From an uncultured Clostridium sp. (lineage in GTDB: Bacteria > Bacillota > Clostridia > TANB77 > CAG-508), in NCBI GenBank assembly GCA_900556135.1, contig USNR01000009.1, positions 1 through 48,223 on the forward strand: a DNA stretch of 48,223 nt, in the 5' to 3' direction. Numbering within the stretch: position 1 is the stretch's first letter; every line of letters starts with the position of its first letter. The translations under genes were made by a program, and so were the position numbers. Under the pieces are notes generated by a model that saw only the letters and a program-made list of their open reading frames with translations, was not told the DNA's origin and ran no database searches. Of this stretch, positions 16,917 to 26,084 are shown one piece after another.

Positions 16917-17411
16917 TCAATTCTTTTTAAATGTTATTTTTTTTACCAATTTTGTAGTTTCATTAATTTTTACCTCTGTACATGTAAAAGTTACCTTTTT
17001 AATCCTTGCAGATGCTATATCATACTTTATGTCATTACCTTTCATAAAGCCCTGATAAAAATCTTCATTTTCGTTTTCTAAATTATTCCTGTTGTAATCT
17101 ACTCCAGCATTATTCAAAATCACTTGTATATAATATGGATCCGAATTACTTCCTGAACTTCCATAATATTGTTCGTTATTTTGTTTTGCTAAGTTACATA
17201 TACTAACAATCGTATGTGCTGTGATATCTTCTCTTCCATCATATTTAGTAAACTGACTATTAAACTGAGATATTTGCGATGCTGTTAATTGTTCTGAAAT
17301 TTGATGACTAGTACTAGAGAACTGTGTAAATAAATATACTCCAGCAGATAATATTAATACTCCAATTAGTACAGCTCCTGCCATTAGTAATGCATTGCTT
17401 GCATTTTCCAT
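16917..17411 (-). CDS. Pilin-like protein 2 of the Tad-like locus
   Basis: 164 residues. MENASNALLMAGAVLIGVLI opens the membrane helix, and the middle (AHTIVSICNLAKQNNEQYY) and end (KVTFTCTEVKINETTKLVKKITF) match the paralogue pattern of helix, family motif, then C-terminal strands. It is 12 bases downstream of pilin-like gene 1, indicating tight coupling. An AGGAGG site precedes the ATG. The role in a surface fibre is inferred from position. Confidence 0.65.
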   Translation of the reverse strand: MENASNALLMAGAVLIGVLILSAGVYLFTQFSSTSHQISEQLTASQISQFNSQFTKYDGREDITAHTIVSICNLAKQNNEQYYGSSGSNSDPYYIQVILNNAGVDYNRNNLENENEDFYQGFMKGNDIKYDIASARIKKVTFTCTEVKINETTKLVKKITFKKN

Positions 17412-17423
17412 TTCAGTCCTCCT

Positions 17424-18032
17424 TTATTTTCCTTCAACAAAAGACATACTTGTTATTCTTCCATTTTTGTCATAATCTACAGTTGGTGCTTTAAATGTTT
17501 TTCTTGCAATTCCTGTTTGATCATTTAATAAATTTTTATATTCAGATACATCATCATATATCTCTGTAGGTATACTCTTACTTGCTTGCTGAGCCCATTC
17601 AGCAATTATCTTTCCATTTTTCTTCACATCACCAGTATTTTTTATCGCTAGACTCAAACTTTCATAATTATTGTATATTTCATCAGCTTCATAGGGATTA
17701 GTTCTCTTTTTAAAATATTGTGTGTTTTGTGTTGTTAAATCATTTATCGTAACAAATAATCTGATTTCTTGATATCCTTTTTTATCAGCTTCTTTTTTAT
17801 TATAATCTACTATCTTATTTGCAAGCGAAAGTATTTCGCTTCCTTGTAGGCCACTTTTATTAAAAGCCTCATACGATTTATTAAATTCGGATGCTTGCAT
17901 TGCACTTTCTGATGACTGTTCTATTTTCTTTTCATCTGAAAGATTGTTATATGCATACGCCAATAACCCAATTATTAATAATGCTATTAAAACTCCTGCT
18001 GCCATTTCAAGTGCTTTTGTTGCATTCTCCAT
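17424..18032 (-). CDS. Pilin-like protein 1 of the Tad-like locus
   Basis: 202 residues, the longest zero-frame member of the family. The head MENATKALEMAAGVLIALLI leads into a membrane helix, then LQGSEILSLANKIVDYNKK near residue 60 and a C-terminal PTVDYDKNGRITSMSFVEG. It lies 52 bases downstream of the TadB/C-type platform gene and begins the series of five pilin-like genes. A GGAGGGAAAGAG site precedes the ATG. No database family is certain. Confidence 0.65.
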   Translation of the reverse strand: MENATKALEMAAGVLIALLIIGLLAYAYNNLSDEKKIEQSSESAMQASEFNKSYEAFNKSGLQGSEILSLANKIVDYNKKEADKKGYQEIRLFVTINDLTTQNTQYFKKRTNPYEADEIYNNYESLSLAIKNTGDVKKNGKIIAEWAQQASKSIPTEIYDDVSEYKNLLNDQTGIARKTFKAPTVDYDKNGRITSMSFVEGK

Positions 18033-18084
18033 CTCTTTCCCTCCTTTAATAAATCGTATTATATAATATTATATTTCTTTAGTT

Positions 18085-20169
18085 TTACATTGAAGACATT
18101 GTATTAAATGATGAAGTCATACTTGTTAATCCTATGAATACTAATGGAACTATTAAATATCCAACAAATAATGCAACCATTGGTGCAAATCCTATTACTT
18201 TGCCTATCATTCCTTTTTTACTAATTAATCTTTCATTAGATTCTTTACGTTTTGCCTGATAATACTCTCTTTCAGAGTCTAACTCATCAAAGGCCTCTGC
18301 TATTGGTATTTTTTCTACAGCTGCTTGCATACTCTCAACTAATCTAATAAATTCTTTATAGCTAACATCATTTCTTAATTCTTCTAAAGCTTCCCAAGGT
18401 CCACTTTCATAGTTGTTTATACATTTTGCTAATGGTTCTTTAAATATATTAGAATATCTTTCTAACCATTCTAGTATCATTTCTACATTTACTCTTTCAA
18501 TTCTCATTAACATCAATATTATTGTTTGGAATTGCATAACTTCATCTTCCATCTCCAACTTTCTCATTATCTTTTGGAAGAATAATAACCATACAGGTAA
18601 GTTATATCCAATTAATGCAAATACTATTGCTAAAAGCATTTCAAACCATTGTAGAAACAATTCGCTATTTAACTGTCTTAATTTTTTTAATACTCTTTCT
18701 GCTGCTGTAGATATTTCATCATCTGTACTTCCTTTATAGTCTGATGATTTTTTCATTGCTTTTTCTATATCTTCTTGTTTTGTATCACTTTTTCCTTTAA
18801 ACATATCCAAGAATTTATTATCGCTTTCTGTTAATTGCATTGCTGTTTTTAAATCCTTATCAGACATCTGTCCAACAATATCATATGTTGAGGTTGGTTC
18901 TGTATATATGTAATTTATTTGAATTTTATGTAATTGCATAAATATTAACAGTGATGCAACAAAAGTACATATTGTAAGTGTTAGTCTTGTTACATATATC
19001 CATTCTATTTTATCTTTAGATGCAGAATCTTTTATAAGTTCTTTTAATTTTCTTCTTTCTTTTGTTCCTTCTTTTGGAATAAACAAATCTACAATATTTT
19101 TTATTATCCTTATTTTATACAATTTTGCTTGCCAAGGATTTGCTGGTCTTGTATCTATTGTTGTAGAACCATTGTCTTTAAGTTTTCTAGTTAATATATA
19201 ACATAGAAATGTTATTATAACTATTACTAATTGGACTATCATTCCATTTTTTCCATAATAGAATGATTCTGTAAATGAAAATTGAGAAACCGCCCAATTT
19301 TTTATTGGCTCTAGTGCCAACAATGGTAATATTGCAATTACCGATAAACTTTGAAACACATAATCTAATTTATCTCTTTTTAATATTTCAAGTTGCATCT
19401 CTTGGCTAATATTGTTTAAGTTCTTTAAGTATAGAGATGTTTTATCTACTGTTCTATCACCAAATTCTTTTGTAAGGTATGATATTCCTGCAAATTCCTT
19501 TAAATAACTATTTGGTGCTATATCATAATATTTTTCCAATTCACTTTCTGGGTCATTAGAAATTAATATCTCATATATCTTTTCTGCTTGTCTAGACATT
19601 TCAACATGTTCATCATCTTGTGCAACTTGATAAATTGCTTCTTCTACCATGTTAAATTCATGATATGCATGTCTTATTTCTGCGAAAAAGTCTATTTGTT
19701 GTTGTAACAAATTATTATCTATTTTGTCTACCATTCCATCAACTACTGTATCAATCATAAACAATTCAAATATCAATAGTATAGACATAAGTAAACCATT
19801 ATTTTTTGTTATAAATATAATAATTATTGTAACCGGTATTATTACTAAAAGTGCATTTGTTAAAATTTTTGCCGTTTGCTTTCTTGTTAAATACTCATCA
19901 TCAATATTGATTATCTCTAATCTTCTTCTTATTTTAAACAAGTATCTTTTCAAAAAAGGTGTTTTTATGTATTTTGTATATAATTTTTGGTACAATATTT
20001 CCATAGAGAAGCTTTTTTCTTTGGTGCCTTCTCTAAGTTTTTGTATTTGCATAACATCTGAACTCTGCAATTTTTTTCTTAGAACCATATATACTATAAC
20101 TATTATAGCAAATACTGCAGAAATAGCCATTAACATATATAAAATCACATTACTAGACATAGATTGCAC
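18085..20169 (-). CDS. Inner-membrane platform protein, TadB/TadC-type, with two T2SSF-like halves
   Basis: 694 residues, about twice the length of a single TadB or TadC (roughly 300). There is an N-terminal anchor, then a first helical half with membrane segments near residues 107-145 and cytoplasmic helices (FFAEIRHAYHEFNMVEEAIYQ), further membrane segments near 280-320 and 408-425, and a second half (LLAIVFALIGYNLPVWLLF, VMQFQTIILMLMRIERVNVEMILEWLERYS, GMIGKVIGFAPMVALFVGYLIVPLVFIG). It looks like a TadB-TadC fusion. Such proteins are rotated or moved by the CpaF ATPase to extrude pilins. The gene lies 12 bases after the ATPase gene, and AGGAGGTGCAATCT precedes the ATG. Confidence 0.78.
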   Translation of the reverse strand: MQSMSSNVILYMLMAISAVFAIIVIVYMVLRKKLQSSDVMQIQKLREGTKEKSFSMEILYQKLYTKYIKTPFLKRYLFKIRRRLEIINIDDEYLTRKQTAKILTNALLVIIPVTIIIIFITKNNGLLMSILLIFELFMIDTVVDGMVDKIDNNLLQQQIDFFAEIRHAYHEFNMVEEAIYQVAQDDEHVEMSRQAEKIYEILISNDPESELEKYYDIAPNSYLKEFAGISYLTKEFGDRTVDKTSLYLKNLNNISQEMQLEILKRDKLDYVFQSLSVIAILPLLALEPIKNWAVSQFSFTESFYYGKNGMIVQLVIVIITFLCYILTRKLKDNGSTTIDTRPANPWQAKLYKIRIIKNIVDLFIPKEGTKERRKLKELIKDSASKDKIEWIYVTRLTLTICTFVASLLIFMQLHKIQINYIYTEPTSTYDIVGQMSDKDLKTAMQLTESDNKFLDMFKGKSDTKQEDIEKAMKKSSDYKGSTDDEISTAAERVLKKLRQLNSELFLQWFEMLLAIVFALIGYNLPVWLLFFQKIMRKLEMEDEVMQFQTIILMLMRIERVNVEMILEWLERYSNIFKEPLAKCINNYESGPWEALEELRNDVSYKEFIRLVESMQAAVEKIPIAEAFDELDSEREYYQAKRKESNERLISKKGMIGKVIGFAPMVALFVGYLIVPLVFIGLTSMTSSFNTMSSM

Positions 20170-20181
20170 CTCCTTTGATTT

Positions 20182-22113
20182 TTACTTCTCTGCTTTTTCC
20201 ATTTCGTCTATCAAATCAGCATCTCTGTATGCTTTGATATTCCATTTTTCTTGTACGAATTTTTTGAACTCTTCTGCATCCGTATCATCCATGTTGTTTA
20301 ACATTTCTTTTATGTTTTTCTCTGATATTGGATTAGTAATTACATAAGTTCCGTCATGATATTCCAATATGTTTCTATATTGGTATAATTCTCTATTTGT
20401 GCTCTTAGTAAAGTAAACAGTCGCATTATCCATGAACTTTTCAACTTTACCTTCTAATGTTTTTTGTTTTCTATAATCATATGTATATTCATTTTTATCT
20501 TCTACTGGTATACACTCTGTTACTCTTTCTATATATCTTCTACCTCTAAAGTCTTTTACTAGGTGAATATCGAAATTTAATACTGAAACAACCTGCTCTT
20601 CTGCTGTTCTTTCATCTTTAAATACTCCAGCTCTTAACATAGAGTTACGAAGCGCCGTAACTAAATCTGGGAATGTTTTAGCGTGGTGAGTAAATAATGT
20701 AAACTTAGATGCAACCTGTGCAGATTGAATCATCCAAGAAGCTACGGGGTCTGTTGCAACCTCACCAATGATGTTAACAGAACCGTCAGTTTTCTTTTGA
20801 ACGTCCAAACAGTCTTGTCCAGATATAGTTTCTGTTTCACGCATTGATAAAATATTTCTTGTTGGGTATATTTTTCTTAAATGAAGCTCGAATGCAGTTT
20901 CTGTAATACGAAGGTTCATTGTTTCGTATATATTTTCAATCATCGCCATAAGCATTGTTGTTTTACCACAACCCTGCTCACCAGTAAGTGATATAATTCT
21001 TGCTCCTTTTACTAAGTATTTTAATAAATCTATTGTATCTTCTTTTCCAGGGAATCTTACTATTTGTTCTAGAGTTGCTCTCTTTACGTCGAACTTTCTT
21101 ACGAAGAATGCCCATGTTTCAGACATACTTGGTCTTACAACAACAACACGAGAGCCGTCTTTCATTTCATTAATCTTATAACCGTTTGTATCAGATAATT
21201 GTCCTGGGTTATTAAATTTGTAAATATTTTGGCAAACCCTTTTTAGCTCAGCTTCCGATCCAAATGATAAGAACTCTAATCTTATTGATTTACCTTGGAA
21301 CATTATCCATATACTATCACAAGCACGTGGAACTTTGTGTTCTGTTATTTGTCCTAAATAGTCAGAATCTACCTGTGCAACCTGACTTAAAAAGCTTTCT
21401 GGTAAACCAGATACACCACCAGACACACCATCTATGTTCATATCTCTAATTTCATCTATAGAGCTATAACCTTTATAATGTTGGTATATTCTTTGTACTA
21501 CTATATTTAATTTGTCTGAAAATGTTAGTACAAAGTTTTCTTTTTCGTATATATCATTAATTTCTTCAGAAGTTATTACATAAGATGGTTTTGATTCTCC
21601 ATCTACATATTTTAATTCTGCCAAATTGTATTTCTTTATAACTTCTGGTAAAGCCTCGTATCCAAATTCCAATTTATACATATATATAATTATATCGAAT
21701 TTATCTTGTGGTGTTAATAATGATGGTACATCAAAAGGGATAGCTTTTGAAACATTTATTTCATCTACACCATATTCATTGTACAGCATATCATATATAA
21801 GTTCTTTTATGTACTTTTTATCGTTTACATCCCCATATGTACAACCTTTTAAAGCCTTTTTTAACTCATATTTTTTATTTTTTCTTCTTTTTAACTCTTC
21901 TTCTGATAATCCTATATCATAAAGGTTTATTTTTGTTATTTCGTCTAATCTCTTCTTAACAAATTCAATCATTTTTTCTAATGTATAGGTTTTATCATCT
22001 ACATGCAGAGTTTCTTCCTTTTCTGCATTTTGTCTCTTTTTTATAAAGTTATAAACAACATAAAACGCTACACCTACAACGATAATCATTAGTATAATAT
22101 TAGTAATATTCAT
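20182..22113 (-). CDS. CpaF/TadA-type secretion ATPase with N-terminal membrane anchor
   Basis: 643 residues. A membrane segment at residues 5-24 is unusual for CpaF, which is normally soluble. A long N-terminal domain follows, then the ATPase: Walker A GEQGCGKTT near residue 382, the Asp/Glu box around FELHLRKIYP, Walker B-like VNIIGEVATDP near 445 and the His box LFTHHAKTFPDLVTALR near 472. This hexameric type II/IV secretion ATPase powers pilus assembly through the platform protein encoded next. The gene is flanked by TadZ-like and TadB/C-type genes, the canonical Tad order. No CGG occurs although GGN codons are frequent. Confidence 0.9.
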   Translation of the reverse strand: MNITNIILMIIVVGVAFYVVYNFIKKRQNAEKEETLHVDDKTYTLEKMIEFVKKRLDEITKINLYDIGLSEEELKRRKNKKYELKKALKGCTYGDVNDKKYIKELIYDMLYNEYGVDEINVSKAIPFDVPSLLTPQDKFDIIIYMYKLEFGYEALPEVIKKYNLAELKYVDGESKPSYVITSEEINDIYEKENFVLTFSDKLNIVVQRIYQHYKGYSSIDEIRDMNIDGVSGGVSGLPESFLSQVAQVDSDYLGQITEHKVPRACDSIWIMFQGKSIRLEFLSFGSEAELKRVCQNIYKFNNPGQLSDTNGYKINEMKDGSRVVVVRPSMSETWAFFVRKFDVKRATLEQIVRFPGKEDTIDLLKYLVKGARIISLTGEQGCGKTTMLMAMIENIYETMNLRITETAFELHLRKIYPTRNILSMRETETISGQDCLDVQKKTDGSVNIIGEVATDPVASWMIQSAQVASKFTLFTHHAKTFPDLVTALRNSMLRAGVFKDERTAEEQVVSVLNFDIHLVKDFRGRRYIERVTECIPVEDKNEYTYDYRKQKTLEGKVEKFMDNATVYFTKSTNRELYQYRNILEYHDGTYVITNPISEKNIKEMLNNMDDTDAEEFKKFVQEKWNIKAYRDADLIDEMEKAEK

Positions 22114-22137
22114 CTTTTATCACATTCCTTCCTAAGG

Positions 22138-22986
22138 TTATCTTCTCTTTTGTACCGATTGTATTTTTGAAACTATATTAGAACATGTCTTTCTAGTTTC
22201 CTCGATAAATAATGAATTTCTATCATTTTTATCAACTAAATTTCTATATCTTAAAAAATAATCTGCTACTTTTCCTTCTGTTGTTGATTCAAAGAATAAT
22301 GTATTATATGATATTGCTGAAATCGGATCTCTTTCTCTTAAGTATCTGCCTATATTTTTTAAATTATATTTAGAATATCTATCATATTTTCCAATTAAAA
22401 CAAGTGTATTGTCTTTTTGGAATAATTCATTAGTTCTTTTTAACTCAACCAATTTTTCTACATTAGTTAATCCTTGGTTAATTGTTATTACAATAACATC
22501 TGCATTTTCTAAAATTTCTTTTTGAGTATCTGTGGGTAATCTTTTATCTATATCCACAAGTACCATATTATAATCTGTATTTGCAAGTGCTACAATCGAA
22601 GGGTATGTTCTAGCTATATTTAAGTACTCTTGATAATCTTTGGTTCTGGGTGGTACTAATACATCCAACCTGTCCTTAAATACAACTTTTGCATAATCAG
22701 GTATTAATCCTGTTCTTCCTCTATTGCTTTGTATTACTCTACTTAATCCCTCTATACCTGATTCCATGCTTTGTATTCCACCATGTATTCCAAGTTCTCT
22801 TTGTATCATACTTGATGTTTTTTTAGGTTCCCAAAAGCTCTCATTTATTGTTGTATCCTTAAAGCCAGTAGTCATAACCAAGATCTTGAAGTTATGTTCT
22901 ATAGCCATCATTGTTGCTACTGCAATTGTAGATATAGTTTGCCCTGTTTCTTTTTCACAATTTCCCCAAAAAGCTACTACTGCCAT
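22138..22986 (-). CDS. TadZ/CpaE-like protein with altered P-loop (second of two)
   Basis: 282 residues of the MinD/ParA fold type. The P-loop region reads FWGNCEKETGQTISTIAVA. The family pattern KGGxGKT keeps the first Lys position but has Gln in place of the catalytic Lys before Thr, so ATP hydrolysis may be weak or absent. NYMVLVDIDKRLP near residue 145 is the Walker B-like strand, and VIVITINQGLTNVEKL follows. TadZ proteins localise the Tad machinery at the cell pole. The gene lies directly between the other TadZ-like gene and cpaF, with short gaps of about 25 bases on both sides. Confidence 0.7.
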   Translation of the reverse strand: MAVVAFWGNCEKETGQTISTIAVATMMAIEHNFKILVMTTGFKDTTINESFWEPKKTSSMIQRELGIHGGIQSMESGIEGLSRVIQSNRGRTGLIPDYAKVVFKDRLDVLVPPRTKDYQEYLNIARTYPSIVALANTDYNMVLVDIDKRLPTDTQKEILENADVIVITINQGLTNVEKLVELKRTNELFQKDNTLVLIGKYDRYSKYNLKNIGRYLRERDPISAISYNTLFFESTTEGKVADYFLRYRNLVDKNDRNSLFIEETRKTCSNIVSKIQSVQKRR

Positions 22987-23010
22987 TTAAAAATCCTTTC
23001 CACATAATTT

Positions 23011-23697
23011 TTAGTCTAATTGTTTAAATGCTTTTCTTATGTTTACTTTTTCATCTTCTATAATTTTACCTGTTAAATACATTAACGCATCTCTGTATTC
23101 TGCACTTAATCCTTTGATTTTTATTTTCTCAATTCTTTGATTTTCAATTATTACACTCTGGTCTCCATTATCAAATGGAAAATATATTCTTTCTTCATTC
23201 CATTTTATCTTTTGTCCTAAAGATAAAAAGTTTAAATATTCATCTTCCTCTTGTGACATATACTTCGAAAACAATATTTTAGTTAAATCCATTGGTTCTT
23301 TTACACCACTTAAGATTTCTATTCCTCTTTTTAAAGAGTATAAATCAAATGATGTAACAAAATAATTCTTGTTTGCATCATACATGCAGAAACTTTCTAT
23401 CATTTCTGGTTTGTCTATGTCAATCAAAACAAAATCATACTCATTTTGATCAAACTCTTGCATTCCAAAATAATTAGCTATTTCTTCAAAAGAATATAAA
23501 CCAACTGCAACATCTATCTGTTCATATTCAGTTACATATGATATAGAAGGGCTTATTGTTGGAACAATATATTTTGCTTTTTGACTCATCGTAGTATCTA
23601 CAACTAAGACTCTTTTATCCATTGCGACAAGTGCTCTTGCTATGTATATAATAAAATCTGTTTTATCATAAGCCCCAATAAACCCTATCTTTCTCAT
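23011..23697 (-). CDS. TadZ/CpaE-like protein with degenerate P-loop (first of two)
   Basis: 228 residues. The N-terminus MRKIGFIGAYDKTDFIIYIARAL sits where the P-loop should be but keeps only Lys-Thr and lacks the glycines. RVLVVDTTMSQKAKYIVPT and YDFVLIDIDKP follow the MinD-like strand order. It is a second, shorter relative of the protein at 22138-22986. Having two different degenerate copies suggests a heterodimer or a division between localisation and scaffolding. Identification rests on fold pattern and position between cpaB-like and cpaF-like genes. Confidence 0.6.
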   Translation of the reverse strand: MRKIGFIGAYDKTDFIIYIARALVAMDKRVLVVDTTMSQKAKYIVPTISPSISYVTEYEQIDVAVGLYSFEEIANYFGMQEFDQNEYDFVLIDIDKPEMIESFCMYDANKNYFVTSFDLYSLKRGIEILSGVKEPMDLTKILFSKYMSQEEDEYLNFLSLGQKIKWNEERIYFPFDNGDQSVIIENQRIEKIKIKGLSAEYRDALMYLTGKIIEDEKVNIRKAFKQLD

Positions 23698-23742
23698 TTA
23701 GTCCTCCGTTTATTTTTCTAAGAATCTATTTCTCTTTCAAAA

Positions 23743-24645
23743 TTAATTTCCAGATAAAGCATCTAAATATGCTTTTCTTTGCTCTTGTGATGTTTGAACT
23801 TCTGTCTCAACACCTGCTTCAACTCCATCTAATGTTTTATCAGAATATTGAGATAATTCATTATTTATATTATTTCTTGTTGATACAGTATTGTTATATC
23901 TTGTGATTAAAGCATTTTTAGCTTCTGTTGTTATATTTGGATTTTGTTGAATTAGATATTGTACATTTGCACTTGGTACATATGTAGGTGTTGCACTTTC
24001 TTGCAAACCTGGTTCAACATAATTTGCTGTATACAAAACAGCTCCATCCATAATATATGCTTCAACAATTGCGTTACTCATTGTTATTGTTTCAGCTTCT
24101 GTTAATTTAAGCCAAATTGTGTTTTCTGAATCTACTCCATCTATTGTTGGAACCTCAACACGTTTTTTAGAAACAACAATATAATCTAGTCCAGATGGCA
24201 TTCTTAATCTAATATCAATATAGTCATCACTTGTTAATTGGCTAGAAAGTTTTATCATATTATATTCTTGCACTCTTAAATCATTTGTTGTTTGTTCGTC
24301 TGATTCTTGTACCATTGCTGATGTTATAGTTGTTCCTTTAGCTAAATCTATTTTTGCTATTGAATTTCCAGTTAAGCTTCCACCTGTTATAGCATCTGTT
24401 GGTACAGCATCGTTTTCCACAGTCATTGTTTTTAGCATTGATGAACTAACTGTGTCTCCTGATTTAACTGCTTGTGTTAAAACGTATACAGTTTTCGAAT
24501 TTGCAATTCTTGTATTTTCCTCTTCTTTCATTTTCATTAATTGAAATAACAGTAAAGCAACTATTGCTCCCATAATTAATACTGTAATCAATATTCCTAA
24601 AAGAAATGAATTTCTTGATTTTCTTTGCATTGGATTTGTAGCCAT
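23743..24645 (-). CDS. CpaB/RcpC-like pilus assembly protein with SAF domain
   Basis: 300 residues. A membrane segment (residues 12-34, LLGILITVLIMGAIVALLLF) is followed by a SAF domain: VYVLTQAVKSGDTVSSSMLK, IDLAKGTTITSAMV, then SSQLTSDDYIDIRLRMPSGLDYIVV. CpaB in diderms contacts the secretin. In this monoderm it probably links the membrane platform to the cell wall. It is the first gene of the Tad-like locus. AGAGGAGGAAAAA precedes the ATG, and a terminator of the preceding gene at 24703-24738 suggests the operon starts here, perhaps from TTGTAA, 16 bases, TATATT. Confidence 0.8.
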   Translation of the reverse strand: MATNPMQRKSRNSFLLGILITVLIMGAIVALLLFQLMKMKEEENTRIANSKTVYVLTQAVKSGDTVSSSMLKTMTVENDAVPTDAITGGSLTGNSIAKIDLAKGTTITSAMVQESDEQTTNDLRVQEYNMIKLSSQLTSDDYIDIRLRMPSGLDYIVVSKKRVEVPTIDGVDSENTIWLKLTEAETITMSNAIVEAYIMDGAVLYTANYVEPGLQESATPTYVPSANVQYLIQQNPNITTEAKNALITRYNNTVSTRNNINNELSQYSDKTLDGVEAGVETEVQTSQEQRKAYLDALSGN

Positions 24646-24702
24646 TTTTTCCTCCTCTTTGTAGTTAATTCTACAATATATATTACTTTATTTATTTTAC
24701 AA

Positions 24703-24738
24703 CAAAAAAAAGACAAAAACAATATATTTTTGCCTTTA
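24703..24738 (-). terminator. Terminator between the DUF2651 gene and the Tad-like locus
   Basis: On the minus strand AAGGCAAAAA, loop TATATTG, TTTTTGTCTT, then a long T-run. It suggests that the Tad-like genes form their own transcription unit. Confidence 0.75.
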
Positions 24739-24815
24739 TATTATTATTTAATTTTTTTGAAATACTATCGTAATACTTTTGTAATATTCTTTGTTTTTTG
24801 TATAAAAAGTCTTTT

Positions 24816-25226
24816 TTAACGATAGCATCTATAGTTGTTTTGATTTCTGTTATAACCATATCTATTACATCCACATCCACATCCGCATCCATTATTATTG
24901 TTGTCGTCGTTATCATCATCGTTAATTTCTAATGTATTTGTATTTAAATTATTTGTATTTATGTTCTCCGCATTTATTGTTCTAAATAAGCCGTTTCTTC
25001 CAAAAGTTTGACATATAAATTTAGTTAACCACGCAGCAATAAATGCTAATATTGTATAAATTATTGCATATATTAAAAAGCTTGAATCAAATGCTGCAAA
25101 TGTTACAATTAAGTATATGGCAAACGATGTGGCGGCAACCAATATCGGGCACTTTATTATCTTTTGCCAGACTATGGCTAATATCACGGTAGCAACTGGC
25201 AATGCAAAAAATAATAGTAGATTCAT
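24816..25226 (-). CDS. DUF2651-like membrane protein with Asn/Asp- and Cys-rich tail
   Basis: 136 residues. Three hydrophobic segments (residues 2-20, 27-47, 50-70) match the small DUF2651 family (CPILVAATSFAIYLIVTFAAFDSSFLIYAIIYTIL pattern). The tail is unusual: Asn/Thr repeats, DDDNDDNNNN, then GCGCGCGC and a Tyr/Asn/Arg-rich end. Alternating Gly-Cys could bind metal or form disulphides. No function is known for the family. GGGAGGG precedes the ATG. A terminator downstream separates it from the Tad-like locus. Confidence 0.7.
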   Translation of the reverse strand: MNLLLFFALPVATVILAIVWQKIIKCPILVAATSFAIYLIVTFAAFDSSFLIYAIIYTILAFIAAWLTKFICQTFGRNGLFRTINAENINTNNLNTNTLEINDDDNDDNNNNGCGCGCGCNRYGYNRNQNNYRCYR

Positions 25227-25342
25227 ATTATAGCCCTCCCTTTACTATAGTTTTATTCTTTATAATATAATATGCTTTTTAGTAATGGTTGGTTACTTAA
25301 TGTTCTACCATTAATTCTTTATAAGATCCTTAAACTTTATGT

Positions 25343-26084
25343 TTAAATATATTTAACTTCAACTAAATATAATCCATGTGCTGGCAATGTCTTTCCAGCA
25401 TTTTGTCTGTTTTTAGATTCTATTATATCTGGTATATTATCAGCTTCTATTTTTCCAAGTCCTACTTCTAGTAATGTTCCAGATATTATTCTTACCATAT
25501 TGTATAAAAATCCATTTCCAGTTAATTCTATTAAAATTCTTTCACCATTTTCTTTTACTTCTGCTTTATATATTGTTCTGACACTATTTTTTGCACTTGT
25601 CCCACTCGCCTTAAATCCCGAAAAATCATGCTCTCCTTCAAAATATTTTGCTGCTCTTTTCATCTTTTCTACATCAAGTTTTATTGGAAAATGATATTCC
25701 AAGTCTCTGTATATTGCACTTCCATATTCAGAATTATTTATTATATATCTATATGTTTTATTTTTTGCATTATATCTACTATGGAACCTTTCTTCAACTT
25801 CTTCTGCATCTTTTATTATTATGCTCTTTTTCAGTTTAGAATTAATTGCCACAGCCATCTTTTCTATTGGAATTTTGCTATTAGTTTTAAAATTTGCCAC
25901 TTGTCCTAAAGCATGTACTCCTGCATCAGTTCTTCCAGAGCCAATTAAGTCAATCTCTTCACCCGTCAAACTACTTATAGCTTGTTCGATTTCTCCTTGT
26001 ATGTTCAATTTATTAGGTTGTTTTTGCCATCCGATTAAACTTTTTGCCGTCATATTCAATTGTTAATCTAATATTTCTACTCAT
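25343..26084 (-). CDS. truA: tRNA pseudouridine synthase A, expressed through a +1 frameshift
   Basis: The start is the ATG at 26084, which overlaps the cdaA stop codon (ATGAGTAG). It encodes MSRNIRLTIEYDGKKFN, the normal TruA N-terminus. Next the zero frame reads CGG and soon stops at TAA. Skipping C26033 gives GWQKQPNKLNIQGEIEQA and the rest of the enzyme, including catalytic Asp in GSGRTDAGVHALGQ. Total is 246 residues, the expected length. TruA makes pseudouridine at tRNA positions 38-40. A later ATG at 26059 that avoids the break would lose the conserved EYDG strand, so it is not the natural start. Confidence 0.93.
26030..26036 (-). other. CGG +1 frameshift site in truA
   Basis: On the minus strand AAT C GGA TGG, with surplus C at 26033. 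Skipping it yields YDGKKF-N-G-W-Q, the conserved TruA motif. The zero frame (AAT CGG ATG GCA AAA ACA ACC TAA) stops seven codons after AAT. Confidence 0.88.

Noticed and set aside
19724..20347. 207-codon plus-strand open frame opposite the platform and ATPase genes
   Set aside because: It is antisense to two well-supported genes, has no ribosome binding site, and shows the Ser/Ile-rich composition of a shadow frame.
24816..25226. DUF2651-like gene as the first gene of the Tad-like locus
   Set aside because: A convincing terminator (24703-24738) separates it from the CpaB-like gene, and its family has no link to pili.
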